Assembly (NCBI RefSeq): GCF_008693185.1
Contig: NZ_VXKN01000003.1
Span: 62,001 to 126,000, forward strand
Reading direction: 5' to 3'
DNA from: Acinetobacter qingfengensis
Lineage (GTDB): Bacteria > Pseudomonadota > Gammaproteobacteria > Pseudomonadales > Moraxellaceae
Length of the DNA: 64,000 nucleotides
A program made the position numbers and the translations under genes. A model generated the notes under the pieces. It was not told the DNA's origin. It worked only from the letters and a program-made list of their open reading frames with translations, and made no database searches. This document shows positions 39,167 to 49,711 of this stretch, in pieces. The stretch's first letter is position 1; the number at the start of each line of letters is the position of its first letter.

Positions 39167-39922
39167 TTATTCAGCATTCGCTTGCGTTTTTGGAATTTCG
39201 GTAATAAATGCAGAGGATTCAATTTCCTGCTTGCCTTTTTGCCAAATAAAACGCTGTGTTATCGGTTCACCCGCAGCATTTAAATGGACTTCAATAAATT
39301 GTGGGTTAAAACCATTTGGCATGGTCCAACGCCCTGTTAATCGTTCATAATTATCAAAATTAAAGTTTGCACTTTCCATTGGAATAACCACAACTTCTGT
39401 ACCCTGAATCAAATGTAATTCAGCTCGTCCTGCAATGCGCCGATTATTAGGGCTTACCTGTACCAGATCAAGCACATATTCATAAGCATTTCCCGGCAAT
39501 GGTTTCACTGCTAAATTTTGAATTGTCAGGCTTAAACCACCACGTTCTCGCAACTTTTGTCGATATGTATTACTCAAAGATTCTGAGAGATTTTTGTCTT
39601 GTTTGGCTTGATTTAAACTATCACTAAGCTGTTTGGCATTATCTATGGCAACATCACGTTCCTGTGTTGCAGTATTTAACGCCACACTTACCGAATTCAA
39701 GGATTGTTTTTGTTTTTCAACAATTTCTGCCAGATCCTGTGCATCGGCATCGTACCCTACAGCGGTAAGTCCTTGTTTATGCCCTACATTGTAGCCTACA
39801 GCAAGACTTCCTCCAGCAAGCACAATTGCCGCAGCAATCAAGGCTTTACTCTGACTTAAATAAGACTTTTTTGCTGGTTGCTCAATTACAGAATTTTGAT
39901 CTGACTGCTCTGTATTGTTCAT
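39167..39922 (-). CDS. DUF6776-type membrane-anchored coiled-coil protein
   Basis: A 251-residue protein of unknown function. It has one N-terminal membrane anchor (about 26-46, AAAIVLAGGSLAVGYNVG), a coiled coil (about 60-125, with EKQKQSLNSVSVALNTATQ), and a C-terminal globular domain typical of the DUF6776 family. The ATG at 39922 is chosen over a GTG at 39937. It is 10 bases upstream of clpS on the same strand and may be co-transcribed. Confidence 0.7.
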   Translation of the reverse strand: MNNTEQSDQNSVIEQPAKKSYLSQSKALIAAAIVLAGGSLAVGYNVGHKQGLTAVGYDADAQDLAEIVEKQKQSLNSVSVALNTATQERDVAIDNAKQLSDSLNQAKQDKNLSESLSNTYRQKLRERGGLSLTIQNLAVKPLPGNAYEYVLDLVQVSPNNRRIAGRAELHLIQGTEVVVIPMESANFNFDNYERLTGRWTMPNGFNPQFIEVHLNAAGEPITQRFIWQKGKQEIESSAFITEIPKTQANAE

Positions 39923-40103
39923 AATAACCACGGGCACCTGAATAAAAGTTCACACTTCACATTGTCACCCAAAGTAGAAATGGATTTGTGATGTGCGAAC
40001 ATCTTAACAAAAAAACTTTCATTATGTTGACATTTTCATAGGTCGCCAACTACAAGCCAAATTCAGAAGTCATCTTAGACTAAATCTCAATTTTTCTTGT
40101 CTA

Positions 40104-41153
40104 TTAAGGCAACAGCCCTATACTGGTCAGACCAAATGATTCCTGTAAACCAAACATAATATTCATATTTTGAATCGCTTGGCCAGCAGCACCTTTGACC
40201 AAATTATCTTGTGTCACAATAATCACTAGACGTTGTGCTGTTGGTTGATGTAACGCAATACGCAAATAATTTGCACCACGTACACTACGAGTTTCTGGGT
40301 GACTATTGGCTGGCATTACATCTACAAAAGTTTCATTCTGATAAAAATCTTCAAATATTTTTTGTAGATTTGCGACTTGTCCAGCATCAGTTAGGCTGAC
40401 ATAAATGGTGGATAACATACCACGAATCATTGGCACTAAATGTGGCACAAAAGTTAAATCATCAAATACACGCTCTTGTCCTGAAATATGTTCCAGTGCT
40501 TCTATAATTTCCGGGTGATGGCGATGTCCAGCAACACCATAAGCTTTAAAATTGTCTGTATTTTCTGTATAAATCATTGACATACTGGCTTTACGTCCGG
40601 CACCTGAAACACCCGATTTAGCATCAATAATAATATTTTTAAAATCAATAAGCTGCTCAGTCGATTTAAGCAATGGCGCCAACCCCAATTGTACTGTTGT
40701 TGGATAACATCCCGGATTACCAACAATCTGAGCAGTTTTAATTTTGTCACGGTTAAGTTCCGATAAACCATACACTGACTGCTTTAATAATTCAGGGCAT
40801 TCATGTTCTATGCCATACCATTTTTTAAAACTATCTAGATTTTGTAAACGAAAATCCGCAGCAAGATCAATAATTTTGACACCAGCTTCTGTTAAAGCCT
40901 TGGCATGTTTCATGGCCACGCCATGCGGTGTGGCAAAAAACACCACATGACAGGTTTTTAGCTGCTCAATATCAAGTGGACTAAACTCCAGATCCAGTAT
41001 GCCACGTAGGCTTGGAAACATGTCTGCAATTTTGACACCAGCTTCTGTTCGTGAAGTGAGCATTTTAAGACGGGCTTGTGGATGCTGTAAAATCAGCCGA
41101 ATTAATTCAATGCCTGTGTACCCCGTACCACCAACAATACCTACATCAATCAC
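40104..41153 (-). CDS. argC: N-acetyl-gamma-glutamyl-phosphate reductase
   Basis: A 349-residue NADPH-dependent dehydrogenase of arginine synthesis. The Rossmann motif [15 protein letters not shown] is at the N-terminus and the catalytic Cys is in GNPGCYPTT (about residue 147). HxPE-type [11 protein letters not shown] is also present. The GTG at 41153 is chosen because AAGGA lies seven bases upstream and the protein then begins MIDVGIVGG; the ATG at 41183 has no ribosome site. Confidence 0.95.
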   Translation of the reverse strand: MIDVGIVGGTGYTGIELIRLILQHPQARLKMLTSRTEAGVKIADMFPSLRGILDLEFSPLDIEQLKTCHVVFFATPHGVAMKHAKALTEAGVKIIDLAADFRLQNLDSFKKWYGIEHECPELLKQSVYGLSELNRDKIKTAQIVGNPGCYPTTVQLGLAPLLKSTEQLIDFKNIIIDAKSGVSGAGRKASMSMIYTENTDNFKAYGVAGHRHHPEIIEALEHISGQERVFDDLTFVPHLVPMIRGMLSTIYVSLTDAGQVANLQKIFEDFYQNETFVDVMPANSHPETRSVRGANYLRIALHQPTAQRLVIIVTQDNLVKGAAGQAIQNMNIMFGLQESFGLTSIGLLP

Positions 41154-41253
41154 AGTTGTTTCCTTATAAAAAACATTATTCATAGTATGACAGGATGTGC
41201 TTTTAAACTAAATGCTGAAATTTTATAAAGTTGAGCTTTTCTCTCAATTTTAT

Positions 41254-41949
41254 TTATTTACTTTGCCACCATACCGGTAGTTTAAAAGTTTTTACTTCAC
41301 GTTGCTTCGATTTTGCTGCCGGATACATGTGTTCCAGTAATCGCCAAAAACCTGCTTGATGATTCATTTCTCGAATATGTGCTAGTTCATGCAACATGAC
41401 GTAGTCGGCATAATCCCGAGGCATTAACATTAACCCAGCATGTAGCATGATGTTTTGATCATGGCTACAACTACCCCAACGGGTTGTTGGTGTAGCAATA
41501 CGAATCTGCCTCACTGCTAAATGATGTCGCTGAGCATATTGCCTAAGTTGTTGTGGCAGGATTTTTTTTGCCTGTTGAATCACATAATGGGTTAAAGCCA
41601 GTCCTGCCTTATCTTGGTGAATATACAATCGATTTGATGAAGGCTGTTCCAAAAAATAAGAATCATCTAAATCAATATAATCAATATGTACAGGTTTCAG
41701 ACCAAAGTTCAAATGTAATTGAGAAGGTAAAGATTGTGGTTGTACTGCATCGCTCTGAACAGTTTTTTGTTTTAGCCAGGTTTGCTTTAACCAGACTTTG
41801 GTATTTTCCAGAAAAACCATGACTTGTCGTCTGGAAGCAAATGGTGGAACAGTCAGGCGGATTCCTTTGGTGGAAACCGCCAGTTTCAGTTGCTTGGCAC
41901 GAGGATGCACAGCAACTTTAATGGCTGGTAGTTCTGGATCAATAATCAT
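41254..41949 (-). CDS. YgjP-like M48/DUF45 metal-dependent hydrolase
   Basis: A 231-residue protein of the DUF45 (YgjP/SprT-like) family. The zinc motif [11 protein letters not shown] near residue 184 matches HExxHxxxxxH, with the family's WGSCS segment upstream ([10 protein letters not shown]). It is predicted to be a cytosolic metallopeptidase; no substrate is indicated. Its start overlaps the rpiA stop by four bases, so the two are translationally coupled. Confidence 0.85.
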   Translation of the reverse strand: MIIDPELPAIKVAVHPRAKQLKLAVSTKGIRLTVPPFASRRQVMVFLENTKVWLKQTWLKQKTVQSDAVQPQSLPSQLHLNFGLKPVHIDYIDLDDSYFLEQPSSNRLYIHQDKAGLALTHYVIQQAKKILPQQLRQYAQRHHLAVRQIRIATPTTRWGSCSHDQNIMLHAGLMLMPRDYADYVMLHELAHIREMNHQAGFWRLLEHMYPAAKSKQREVKTFKLPVWWQSK

Positions 41950-42617
41950 TCAGCGTGACGTACTTCAATGCCATGATCAGTTGCAACAATGGCAATATTT
42001 GCCGGCCTTAAAGCAAAAATACCATTGGTCACTACACCAGGAATATTATTGATGGTCTGTTCGAGTTCAATCGGATTAAGAATATTCAGATTATAAACAT
42101 CCAAAATCACATTACCATTGTCTGTCACAACACCTTCTCGATATGCTGGATCACCGCCAAGGCTTACCAGTTTGCGGGCGACAGCCGAACGTGCCATAGG
42201 AATTACTTCTACCGGTAATGGAAATTCTCGTCCCAACTGGGTAACCCATTTGGAATCATCAACAATGCATACAAACTCTCTGGCAACAGAAGCGACAATT
42301 TTCTCACGGGTTAAGGCTGCACCACCCCCCTTAATCATGTGTAAATGCCGATCAATTTCATCTGCACCATCTACATAAGCATCCAGACTTCCGACATGAT
42401 TCAATTCAACAACTTCTATCCCCAGTTTTTTCAGACGTTCTTCGGTTGCTTTTGAACTTGCTACAGCAGCTTCAAGTTGTAACTGTGGCAATAAATCAAT
42501 TAAAAAATTTACGGTACTTCCCGTACCTACACCCAAAATACCTCCTTTAGGAAGTTGGGTAACTGCGGCTTCTGCGGCAGCCTGTTTTTTTGCATCCTGA
42601 GAAGAATATAAACTCAT
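41946..42617 (-). CDS. rpiA: Ribose-5-phosphate isomerase A
   Basis: A 223-residue enzyme interconverting ribose-5-phosphate and ribulose-5-phosphate. [13 protein letters not shown], the DGADEID motif and the [12 protein letters not shown] loop are the phosphate and catalytic regions. It is divergent from ilvA with about 105 bases between starts. Confidence 0.96.
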   Translation of the reverse strand: MSLYSSQDAKKQAAAEAAVTQLPKGGILGVGTGSTVNFLIDLLPQLQLEAAVASSKATEERLKKLGIEVVELNHVGSLDAYVDGADEIDRHLHMIKGGGAALTREKIVASVAREFVCIVDDSKWVTQLGREFPLPVEVIPMARSAVARKLVSLGGDPAYREGVVTDNGNVILDVYNLNILNPIELEQTINNIPGVVTNGIFALRPANIAIVATDHGIEVRHAE

Positions 42618-42723
42618 AAAGAATAATCTCTGTTGAAGATGATTAAAATCACGTTAAGCACAGCCGAAAGCTGATAGATTTGCTACAATATCGCCTATTT
42701 TAATGCTAAAGGGAAAGAATGTC

Positions 42724-44253
42724 ATGCTGTCTCATTGGGTTAGACAAATTTTACAAGCAACTGTTTACGATGTTGCCATCGAATCCCCGCTTGAGGCTGC
42801 ACCCAAAATTAGTCGGCGTTTAAACAACGACATTCGTTTTAAACGTGAAGATTTACAACCAGTCTTCTCGTTCAAATTACGTGGTGCATATAACCGTATC
42901 AGTCAAATTCCAAAATCACAATTACAACGTGGTGTGATTTGTGCATCTGCGGGTAACCATGCACAAGGTGTTGCACTATCAGGAAAAAAACTAGGAATCC
43001 CTGCCATTATTGTGATGCCAAGCACTACACCGGACATTAAAATTGAAGCAGTTAAAGCGCTTGGTGGTACCGTAGTATTACATGGGGATAGCTTTGATGT
43101 TTCCAATCGTTATGCGCAGCAACGTGCTAAAGATGAAGGCTTAATTTTTATTCCACCTTATGATGATGAACTGGTCATTGCTGGACAAGGTACCATCGCT
43201 GCAGAAGTATTACGTCAATGGCGTGACGTAGAATATGTCTTTGTTGCTGTCGGTGGTGGTGGCTTGATTGCCGGAGTAGCAGCATATCTGGGCGAAGTTG
43301 CACCACACGTTAAAGTCATTGCTGTTGAATATGAAGAATCCGCATGTTTAAAAGCAGCACTTGAAAGCAATGAACGTGTTGTCCTACCACAAGTTGGATT
43401 ATTTGCCGATGGCACTGCTGTTGCACAAATTGGTGCTCTACCATTTGATGTTATCCGCATGCAAAAATCAGATCATTCCGGCACTATTGTTGACCCTGAT
43501 GTTATTACCGTAAATACTGATGAAATTTGTGCTGCGGTCAAAGATATTTTTGATGAAACCCGAAGTATTGTTGAACCTTCCGGTGCATTAGCACTTGCAG
43601 GCATCAAAAAATATATCACCCAACACCAGTTACAAGGCAAAAAAATGTTGTCAATTGTCTGTGGCGCCAACATGAATTTTGATCGCTTACGCTACATTGC
43701 GGAACGGACTGAACTTGGTGAACATCGTGAAGCAATTTTTGCCGTAACTATTCCTGAACAAAAAGGTTCATTTCTGGAGTTTTGCCGAGCTTTGCAGGGA
43801 CGTAATATTACTGAATTTAACTACCGTTGTAGTGGTAATCTTGCACAGGTATTTGTCGGTATTAGCCTGAAAGGTGGTGAAGTTGAACGTCAGGATATTT
43901 TCAACAACCTGAAACAACATTATGATGTTGCCGATCTATCCGATGATGAAGTTGCCAAACTGCATATTCGCTATCTCATCGGCGGTCATGCCAATCTTGA
44001 TAATGAACGTTTGTTTCGGGTTGAATTTCCCGAACGCCCAGGAGCATTATTGACCTTTCTTGAACGTCTTGGCCCACATCATAATATTTCGCTATTCCAT
44101 TATCGCAATCATGGTGCAGCCGAAGGTCGTGTATTGTTAGGCTTACAATCAGATATTTCGGAACCAGATGATTTGATTGAAACGCTGGAAAACATTAATT
44201 ACCCATTTGTGGAAATCAGTGAAAATGAAGGCTATAAACGCTTTTTAAAATAA
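42724..44253 (+). CDS. ilvA: Threonine ammonia-lyase, biosynthetic
   Basis: A 509-residue fold-type II PLP enzyme, the first step of isoleucine synthesis. The PLP Lys is about residue 51 in FSFKLRGAYN, and the phosphate-binding glycine loop is VGGGGLIAG. Two C-terminal ACT-like domains (about 330-505) allow isoleucine/valine control. The ATG at 42724 is used because AAGGGAAAG precedes it; 42703 lies before that ribosome site. A strong terminator follows. Confidence 0.96.
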   Translation: MLSHWVRQILQATVYDVAIESPLEAAPKISRRLNNDIRFKREDLQPVFSFKLRGAYNRISQIPKSQLQRGVICASAGNHAQGVALSGKKLGIPAIIVMPSTTPDIKIEAVKALGGTVVLHGDSFDVSNRYAQQRAKDEGLIFIPPYDDELVIAGQGTIAAEVLRQWRDVEYVFVAVGGGGLIAGVAAYLGEVAPHVKVIAVEYEESACLKAALESNERVVLPQVGLFADGTAVAQIGALPFDVIRMQKSDHSGTIVDPDVITVNTDEICAAVKDIFDETRSIVEPSGALALAGIKKYITQHQLQGKKMLSIVCGANMNFDRLRYIAERTELGEHREAIFAVTIPEQKGSFLEFCRALQGRNITEFNYRCSGNLAQVFVGISLKGGEVERQDIFNNLKQHYDVADLSDDEVAKLHIRYLIGGHANLDNERLFRVEFPERPGALLTFLERLGPHHNISLFHYRNHGAAEGRVLLGLQSDISEPDDLIETLENINYPFVEISENEGYKRFLK

Positions 44254-44264
44254 ATCACTTTGAG

Positions 44265-44297
44265 GCTGAATGACAATGACGCATTCAGCTTTTTTTA
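44265..44297 (+). terminator. Rho-independent terminator after ilvA
   Basis: Stem GCTGAATG / CATTCAGC with a 9-nt loop is followed by seven or more T residues, 12 bases after the ilvA stop. Confidence 0.9.
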
Positions 44298-44334
44298 ATA
44301 TTCTGTTAGGCAAATTATCATATAAGGGAAAAGC

Positions 44335-44559
44335 ATGTCCAGAATTTCCACCGGTATCTACCGCCACTATAAAGGCAATTTATATCAGGTGTTTAGTGTT
44401 GCAAAACACAGTGAAACACAAGAAGAACTTGTGATTTATCAATGTATGTATGGCGATTATTCATTATGGGTTCGTCCACTTGAGATGTTTCTGGAAATGG
44501 TTACCCTAGAGGACGGACAGAAAATTCCACGTTTTGAATCGATTCAGACATCTTTATAA
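44335..44559 (+). CDS. DUF1653 domain protein
   Basis: A 74-residue protein matching DUF1653. It begins with the family signature [20 protein letters not shown] and has the aromatic-rich [16 protein letters not shown] core, suggesting a small beta-barrel. AAGGGAAAA precedes the ATG. Function is unknown. Confidence 0.85.
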   Translation: MSRISTGIYRHYKGNLYQVFSVAKHSETQEELVIYQCMYGDYSLWVRPLEMFLEMVTLEDGQKIPRFESIQTSL

Positions 44560-44571
44560 ATTTAGCTTCAG

Positions 44572-45177
44572 TTAAACATCTCGTAAAGGCGTAATCCTAT
44601 GTGCAATATAGCAATGCTCATGATAATCTATCAAAATAACCTGACTATTCGGTTCTAGTTCACCAAATTCAGGCACAACTTGCACTCGATGCAATTGACC
44701 AAATTGGTCACGCACACTGGCTTCTGTGCTCGCATCAGGACGTGCAGACCGATATAAAATAATACCAAAACGACCAATTAGTTCGGTCTGATCGACTTTT
44801 TGATTTGGCTTAATAACCTGATCCAGACAGTGCAGCATAAACAATGTAAAAAACCATGCCAACATGAATGCAGGAATAAAAACAACGCCAGAATTAATAA
44901 AATGTTGTTTGAATGCAAAAAAAATAAGCTGGATAAAATATCCTGCAAAACTTAGATTAATCAGGAAAAATAATAGTACAAAATAACGTGAAATTTTTAC
45001 CCTGAAGATAGGAGAATCTTTAATCCATAACGGAATGATTTTACGAATGAGATTAGATGGACGATGACCAATGTAGATTCCCAATGTTTCCGTAATAATC
45101 AAAATAAAAATTGCCACTACACAAAGATGAAATGGCATAAATGCAGATTGTAATAACCAGTCCCTGGACATCATCAT
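44572..45177 (-). CDS. Membrane protein with OB-fold tail (YqiJ/DUF1449-like)
   Basis: A 201-residue protein with about three membrane helices in the N-terminal 115 residues and a soluble C-terminal part of about 70 residues (RFGIILYRSARPDASTEAS, then VILIDYHEHCYIAHR). This layout resembles YqiJ-type proteins, which have an NfeD-like OB fold and usually neighbour flotillin genes; no flotillin is nearby here. It converges with the DUF1653 gene (12-base gap). Assignment is tentative. Confidence 0.55.
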   Translation of the reverse strand: MMMSRDWLLQSAFMPFHLCVVAIFILIITETLGIYIGHRPSNLIRKIIPLWIKDSPIFRVKISRYFVLLFFLINLSFAGYFIQLIFFAFKQHFINSGVVFIPAFMLAWFFTLFMLHCLDQVIKPNQKVDQTELIGRFGIILYRSARPDASTEASVRDQFGQLHRVQVVPEFGELEPNSQVILIDYHEHCYIAHRITPLRDV

Positions 45178-45241
45178 TTTATGAATTACCTTAAAATCTA
45201 TGGAGCAACGTTTTATAGATGATCTTCAAATGAATACCATA

Positions 45242-45562
45242 CTATGTGTTCAAATAAATACCGCCATCCGAATGAATTTCAATAGCCACCTTAGTTAAGG
45301 ATTCACCCTGACAAGGTCCCCAGATACACGCACCATCTTCAACATTAAATAAAGCGCCATGAGTCGAACAAGTGATATATTCCTTGTCCCTATCCAGAAA
45401 TTGATCTTCCATATACTCCAGACTGACCTGAAGATGAGGGCATAAATTTTGATATGCATAAAAAGATCCATCTCTTTGTGTAATGAAGATATCACCTAAA
45501 GGCGTTTCAAAACCGCGTGCTTCACGTTCTGGAATATCTTCTGTTCGACAAATTAAATGCAT
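45242..45562 (-). CDS. Rieske [2Fe-2S] ferredoxin-type protein
   Basis: A 106-residue soluble Rieske protein. The cluster ligands are CPH (in NLCPHLQ) and CSTH (in ITCSTHGALF), i.e. CxH and CxxH. It resembles small Rieske ferredoxins that pass electrons to oxygenases, but no oxygenase is next to it. It follows the PfkB kinase by 12 bases. Confidence 0.88.
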   Translation of the reverse strand: MHLICRTEDIPEREARGFETPLGDIFITQRDGSFYAYQNLCPHLQVSLEYMEDQFLDRDKEYITCSTHGALFNVEDGACIWGPCQGESLTKVAIEIHSDGGIYLNT

Positions 45563-45574
45563 GGCGACCTCAAT

Positions 45575-46564
45575 TTAGATTTGCTGTGCGATCTGCTGAT
45601 ATTGTGCCTGAGTCAATCGTGGTCCATATTGCGATACCACCTGCGCTGCCACACGATTGCCAAGTTTTGCAGCTTGTTCGGGCGTTTTATTGTTGGATAA
45701 AGCATACAGGAATCCTCCGGCAAAAGCATCGCCAGCACCATTACTGTCAATTGCTTCAACACTTTCGCCCACCACCAATTGAATAGTCTGTCCTGCTTTG
45801 GCAATTAGAGCGCCTTTATTTCCCAAAGTAATCACCACTGTTTGAGCAATATTTAATAAGGCTTCACTGGCCTGTTCTATGGTAATTGCCTTGGTATACA
45901 TCAACGCCTCTTGCTCATTACAGAATAAAACGTCTACACCTTCTGCAATCAGAATATCCAGACCTTCTCTGGCATACTGTACCATTGCAGGATCAGATAA
46001 AGATAAGGCAATTTTTACTTGGTGTTGTTTTGCAATAGTACGTGCCTGCAAAACAGCTTGATGGGCTGTCGGACTAGTTGCCAGATAACCTTCAATGTAT
46101 AACCAACTGGCTTGTTTTAATGGGACATAATCTATTTGTTGCGGACTAAGCTCTGCGGTAATCCCCAAATGCGTATACATGGTACGCTCCCCCTCGGGAG
46201 TAATCATGACAATACATGTGCCGGTTTGACCTTCACTTAAAGAAGATGATGCTGTTTTTACGCCAACTTTTTGTAGATCATCCAGATAAAATTCTGCCAA
46301 CGCATCATTTCCCACACGGCAAGCATAAAAAGCTGACCCGCCCAACGCTGTAAAAGCTACGGTTGTATTGGCTGCTGAACCACCACTGGCCTGCCCTTTG
46401 TGACTAGCTTTGACAAGATGTTCAACCAGTTGTTGTTGTTGTTGTGCATCACAAAGTTGCATTGTTCCCTTCGCCAATCCAGCATTTACAAGGAACTGAT
46501 CATTGACCAAAAACTCCTGATCAACCAACGCATTACCAATCGAAAACAATTCAACCGCTGACAT
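45575..46564 (-). CDS. PfkB-family sugar/nucleoside kinase
   Basis: A 329-residue ribokinase-fold kinase. The PfkB signature 2 with the catalytic Asp is DSNGAGDAFAGGFLYAL near residue 255, and the glycine-rich signature 1 is KGQASGGSAANTTVAF. Members with this layout are annotated adenosine kinase-like, but the substrate cannot be fixed from sequence. Upstream of and co-directional with the Rieske gene. Confidence 0.88.
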   Translation of the reverse strand: MSAVELFSIGNALVDQEFLVNDQFLVNAGLAKGTMQLCDAQQQQQLVEHLVKASHKGQASGGSAANTTVAFTALGGSAFYACRVGNDALAEFYLDDLQKVGVKTASSSLSEGQTGTCIVMITPEGERTMYTHLGITAELSPQQIDYVPLKQASWLYIEGYLATSPTAHQAVLQARTIAKQHQVKIALSLSDPAMVQYAREGLDILIAEGVDVLFCNEQEALMYTKAITIEQASEALLNIAQTVVITLGNKGALIAKAGQTIQLVVGESVEAIDSNGAGDAFAGGFLYALSNNKTPEQAAKLGNRVAAQVVSQYGPRLTQAQYQQIAQQI

Positions 46565-46752
46565 AAAAACTACCCAATAAAAATTTTGCCTAGATTAGCA
46601 TGAAAGCTTACCGTGACTTAAGTGACACAAAAGAAAAACCATGAAAAAGCAGCATTAACCAGACGAATTCGCTATACTTTCAGGTCTTCAATTTGCTGCA
46701 CTTTGGCAAATTCCTTGCCCTATCCCATGATATTTAAAACACTGGAGTTTCT

Positions 46753-49692
46753 ATGACGCATACCATTTCAAATTCTAACCAAGCGACCGTACATCCTGCT
46801 TTTGAATTGGTACGTCAACAATTTATCGATGCTTTAAATACGACAGTTTATGAGTTTCGCCATCAAAAAACCGGCGCTGTACATTATCATCTTGCCAGTA
46901 ATCATGACGAAAATGTTTTTTTGGTAGCCTTTCGTACTCAGCCGATGGACAATAAAGGGATTGCGCATATTCTCGAACATACTGCATTATGTGGCTCAAA
47001 AAAATATCCAGTTCGTGATCCGTTCTTTTTAATGATTCGCCGATCGTTAAATACGTTTATGAATGCTTTTACAGCAGCAGACTGGACCTGTTATCCGTTT
47101 GCTACACAAAACAAAAAAGATTTTGATAATCTACTTTCTGTTTATCTGGATGCCGCTTTTTTTGCCAATCTGAATCCGCTGGATTTTGCTCAGGAAGGTA
47201 TTCGTATTGAACTTGAAAATAATAAGCCAGTATTTAAAGGTGTCGTTTTTAATGAAATGAAGGGAGCCATGAGCGCTGCAACAGATCAGCTTTATCATAA
47301 ACTGGCTTTTCATCTTTATCCAGAAACAACATATCACTACAACTCAGGTGGTGATCCTAAAGATATTCCTGATCTAACTTATGAACAATTGGTAGAATTT
47401 TATCGTAGCCACTACCATCCATCCAATGCCATTTTGATGACATTTGGTGATGCTGATGTTTACGAATTACAGGAAAAATTTGAGACTCAAGCACTTGGTC
47501 AGTTTGAACAGGGACAAACGATTTATTCCGTTGCGGAAAAACGCTTAAAACATCCAATTCAGGTTCAGGACACATACGCTGTTGATGAAACAGATTTAAG
47601 TCAAAAAACTTATCATGTACTAGCATGGTTATTACCAGTCATGACAGATGTTAAATTACGTTTGGGAATGCGTATTGTAGAAGGCATCTTAATGGAAAAT
47701 TCCGCATCGCCTTTGCGCAACTATCTGGAAACCAGCAAACTTGGTCAATCTACAGGACCTTTAATGGGTGTAGATGACAGTAATTATGAACTGACCTTTT
47801 ATTGTGGTATTCAGGGTTCTGAAGCAGATTGTGCCGACGCTTTTGAACAGGGTGTACTGGCTAAATTACAAGAAATTGCCAAGAAACCAATTGATGCCAA
47901 TATGGTTGAAGCAATTTTGCATCAAATTGAACTACATCAACGGGAAGTCGGCGGTGACGGCACACCTTATGGTTTAAGTTTATTATTGAATGGTCTAAGT
48001 GGTGCAATCCATCACGGTGATCCGGTCACCATTTGGGATGTTGATACAGCACTGGCTGAAATCAAACAAGAACTTGAAGATCCAATGTGGCTATCCAATC
48101 TGATTCAAACACACCTGATTGATAATCCTCATCGTGTTCGTCTAACACTGGTACCTGATAATCAGCAAAGTAAACGTGAACAAGCCGCTGAACAAGCCCG
48201 ATTAGACCAAATTGAAGCGCAACTGGACGAAGAAAAACACCAACAAATTATTGCCAATACAGAAGCATTAAAACAGCGTCAGGCAACTCCAGACAATCTA
48301 GATATTTTGCCTAAAGTTACTCTTGATGATATCCCTGCCGAACTTAAACGTGTCAATGAAATTCAACACAGTATCAAACTAGGACAACAGCAAAGTTCTG
48401 TTCATTTATATCACACGGGCACCAATGGCCTATTCTATCAACAGGTACTCATTGAGGTACCGCAAGATATCGTACGTTCGCCTTACTTTAACCTACTCAG
48501 TCTTTTGATGGGAGAAGTCGGTGCAGGTGACTATGATTATCTTGAATTACAACAACAACAAACAGCCATCAGTGGCGGTGTCGGTATGGGATTAAGTCTA
48601 CGCAGTCAACTGAATGACAAGCAACAGATCAGCGCTGTCTTGGCACTGACTACCAAAGCACTGCATCGTCATGAAGATGCTATGGACTTATTACATACCG
48701 CTTTTAGTCAAATACGTTTTGACGAAAAAGATCGTATTATCGAATTATTACAGCAACGTAAAGCCCGCTGGCAGTCACGTATTTCCGGTGCAGCACACAG
48801 CTATGCCATGCAGATAGCCTCACGTAATATGAGTGCACTCGCTCGTCGTGATTATGAAATTACCGGCTTACCTGCCCTACGCTGGCTTGGTCAGCTGATT
48901 GAAGATATTCGCGACAACACTGACAACTATCAACAATTCATTGATCGCTTAAAAGGCATTCACCAACGAATTCTGACTGCACCCAAATCTTTTTTACTGG
49001 TTTGTGAAGCACAATATAGTGAGCAGCATCTGGCACATTTACAACAGGTATGGGCACAGCAACAAATTCATTCAACAGCACCCGTTATACTAAACACCAA
49101 TTATGATGAAAATCATGATGAAGCATGGTTAATTCAAAGCAATGTTCAATTCTGTGCAGCAGCCTATCCGGTCGTTGATGTCCTAGATGCAGATGCAGCA
49201 GCATTTATGGTACTAGGAGGTTATTTACGCAATGGATTTTTACATAGTGTCATTCGTGAACAAGGCGGTGCTTATGGTGGCGGTGCAGGTTATGATGGCA
49301 ATGCTTGTGCATTTCGTTTTTACAGTTATCGTGACCCACGTCTAAGTGAAACATTTGCAGATTTTGAACAATCTATTGCATGGTTATTGCATGAACAACA
49401 ACCGAGCCATTTACTTGAGGAAGCTATTCTGGGATTAATTGCCAGCATGGACAAGCCAGGATCACCGGCTGGAGAAGCAATTACTTCATGTTATGCCCAA
49501 TTGCATGGTCGTGATCACGATTTCAGACAAAACTTACGTCAACAAATTCTAGCCGTAACTCTGGATGATTTACGCAGAATCACCCAAGAATATTTATGGG
49601 AAAAAACACCTGTGCGTGCCGTTGTTGCACCATTTAATCGTCAGGAAGAACTTTCTCAACTTGGTTTCAAAATTCAACGTATCGAAAATTAA
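46753..49692 (+). CDS. PreP-like M16C zinc metallopeptidase
   Basis: A 979-residue clamshell peptidase of the presequence-protease/insulinase type. The inverted zinc motif HILEH (about 73-77) sits in AHILEHTALCGS, and the M16C-typical NAFTAADWTCYPFATQN follows. A second inactive M16 half carries GGAYGGGAGYDGN near residue 837, the Arg/Tyr substrate region. No signal peptide is seen. CTGGAG precedes the ATG. It probably degrades peptides in the cytoplasm. Confidence 0.9.
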   Translation: MTHTISNSNQATVHPAFELVRQQFIDALNTTVYEFRHQKTGAVHYHLASNHDENVFLVAFRTQPMDNKGIAHILEHTALCGSKKYPVRDPFFLMIRRSLNTFMNAFTAADWTCYPFATQNKKDFDNLLSVYLDAAFFANLNPLDFAQEGIRIELENNKPVFKGVVFNEMKGAMSAATDQLYHKLAFHLYPETTYHYNSGGDPKDIPDLTYEQLVEFYRSHYHPSNAILMTFGDADVYELQEKFETQALGQFEQGQTIYSVAEKRLKHPIQVQDTYAVDETDLSQKTYHVLAWLLPVMTDVKLRLGMRIVEGILMENSASPLRNYLETSKLGQSTGPLMGVDDSNYELTFYCGIQGSEADCADAFEQGVLAKLQEIAKKPIDANMVEAILHQIELHQREVGGDGTPYGLSLLLNGLSGAIHHGDPVTIWDVDTALAEIKQELEDPMWLSNLIQTHLIDNPHRVRLTLVPDNQQSKREQAAEQARLDQIEAQLDEEKHQQIIANTEALKQRQATPDNLDILPKVTLDDIPAELKRVNEIQHSIKLGQQQSSVHLYHTGTNGLFYQQVLIEVPQDIVRSPYFNLLSLLMGEVGAGDYDYLELQQQQTAISGGVGMGLSLRSQLNDKQQISAVLALTTKALHRHEDAMDLLHTAFSQIRFDEKDRIIELLQQRKARWQSRISGAAHSYAMQIASRNMSALARRDYEITGLPALRWLGQLIEDIRDNTDNYQQFIDRLKGIHQRILTAPKSFLLVCEAQYSEQHLAHLQQVWAQQQIHSTAPVILNTNYDENHDEAWLIQSNVQFCAAAYPVVDVLDADAAAFMVLGGYLRNGFLHSVIREQGGAYGGGAGYDGNACAFRFYSYRDPRLSETFADFEQSIAWLLHEQQPSHLLEEAILGLIASMDKPGSPAGEAITSCYAQLHGRDHDFRQNLRQQILAVTLDDLRRITQEYLWEKTPVRAVVAPFNRQEELSQLGFKIQRIEN

Positions 49693-49711
49693 TTTTGACA
49701 GGATGCCTTAT

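Noticed and set aside
49565..49711. Upstream ATG extension of pldA
   Set aside because: It overlaps the M16 protease frame, has no ribosome site, and would place non-signal residues before the signal peptide.
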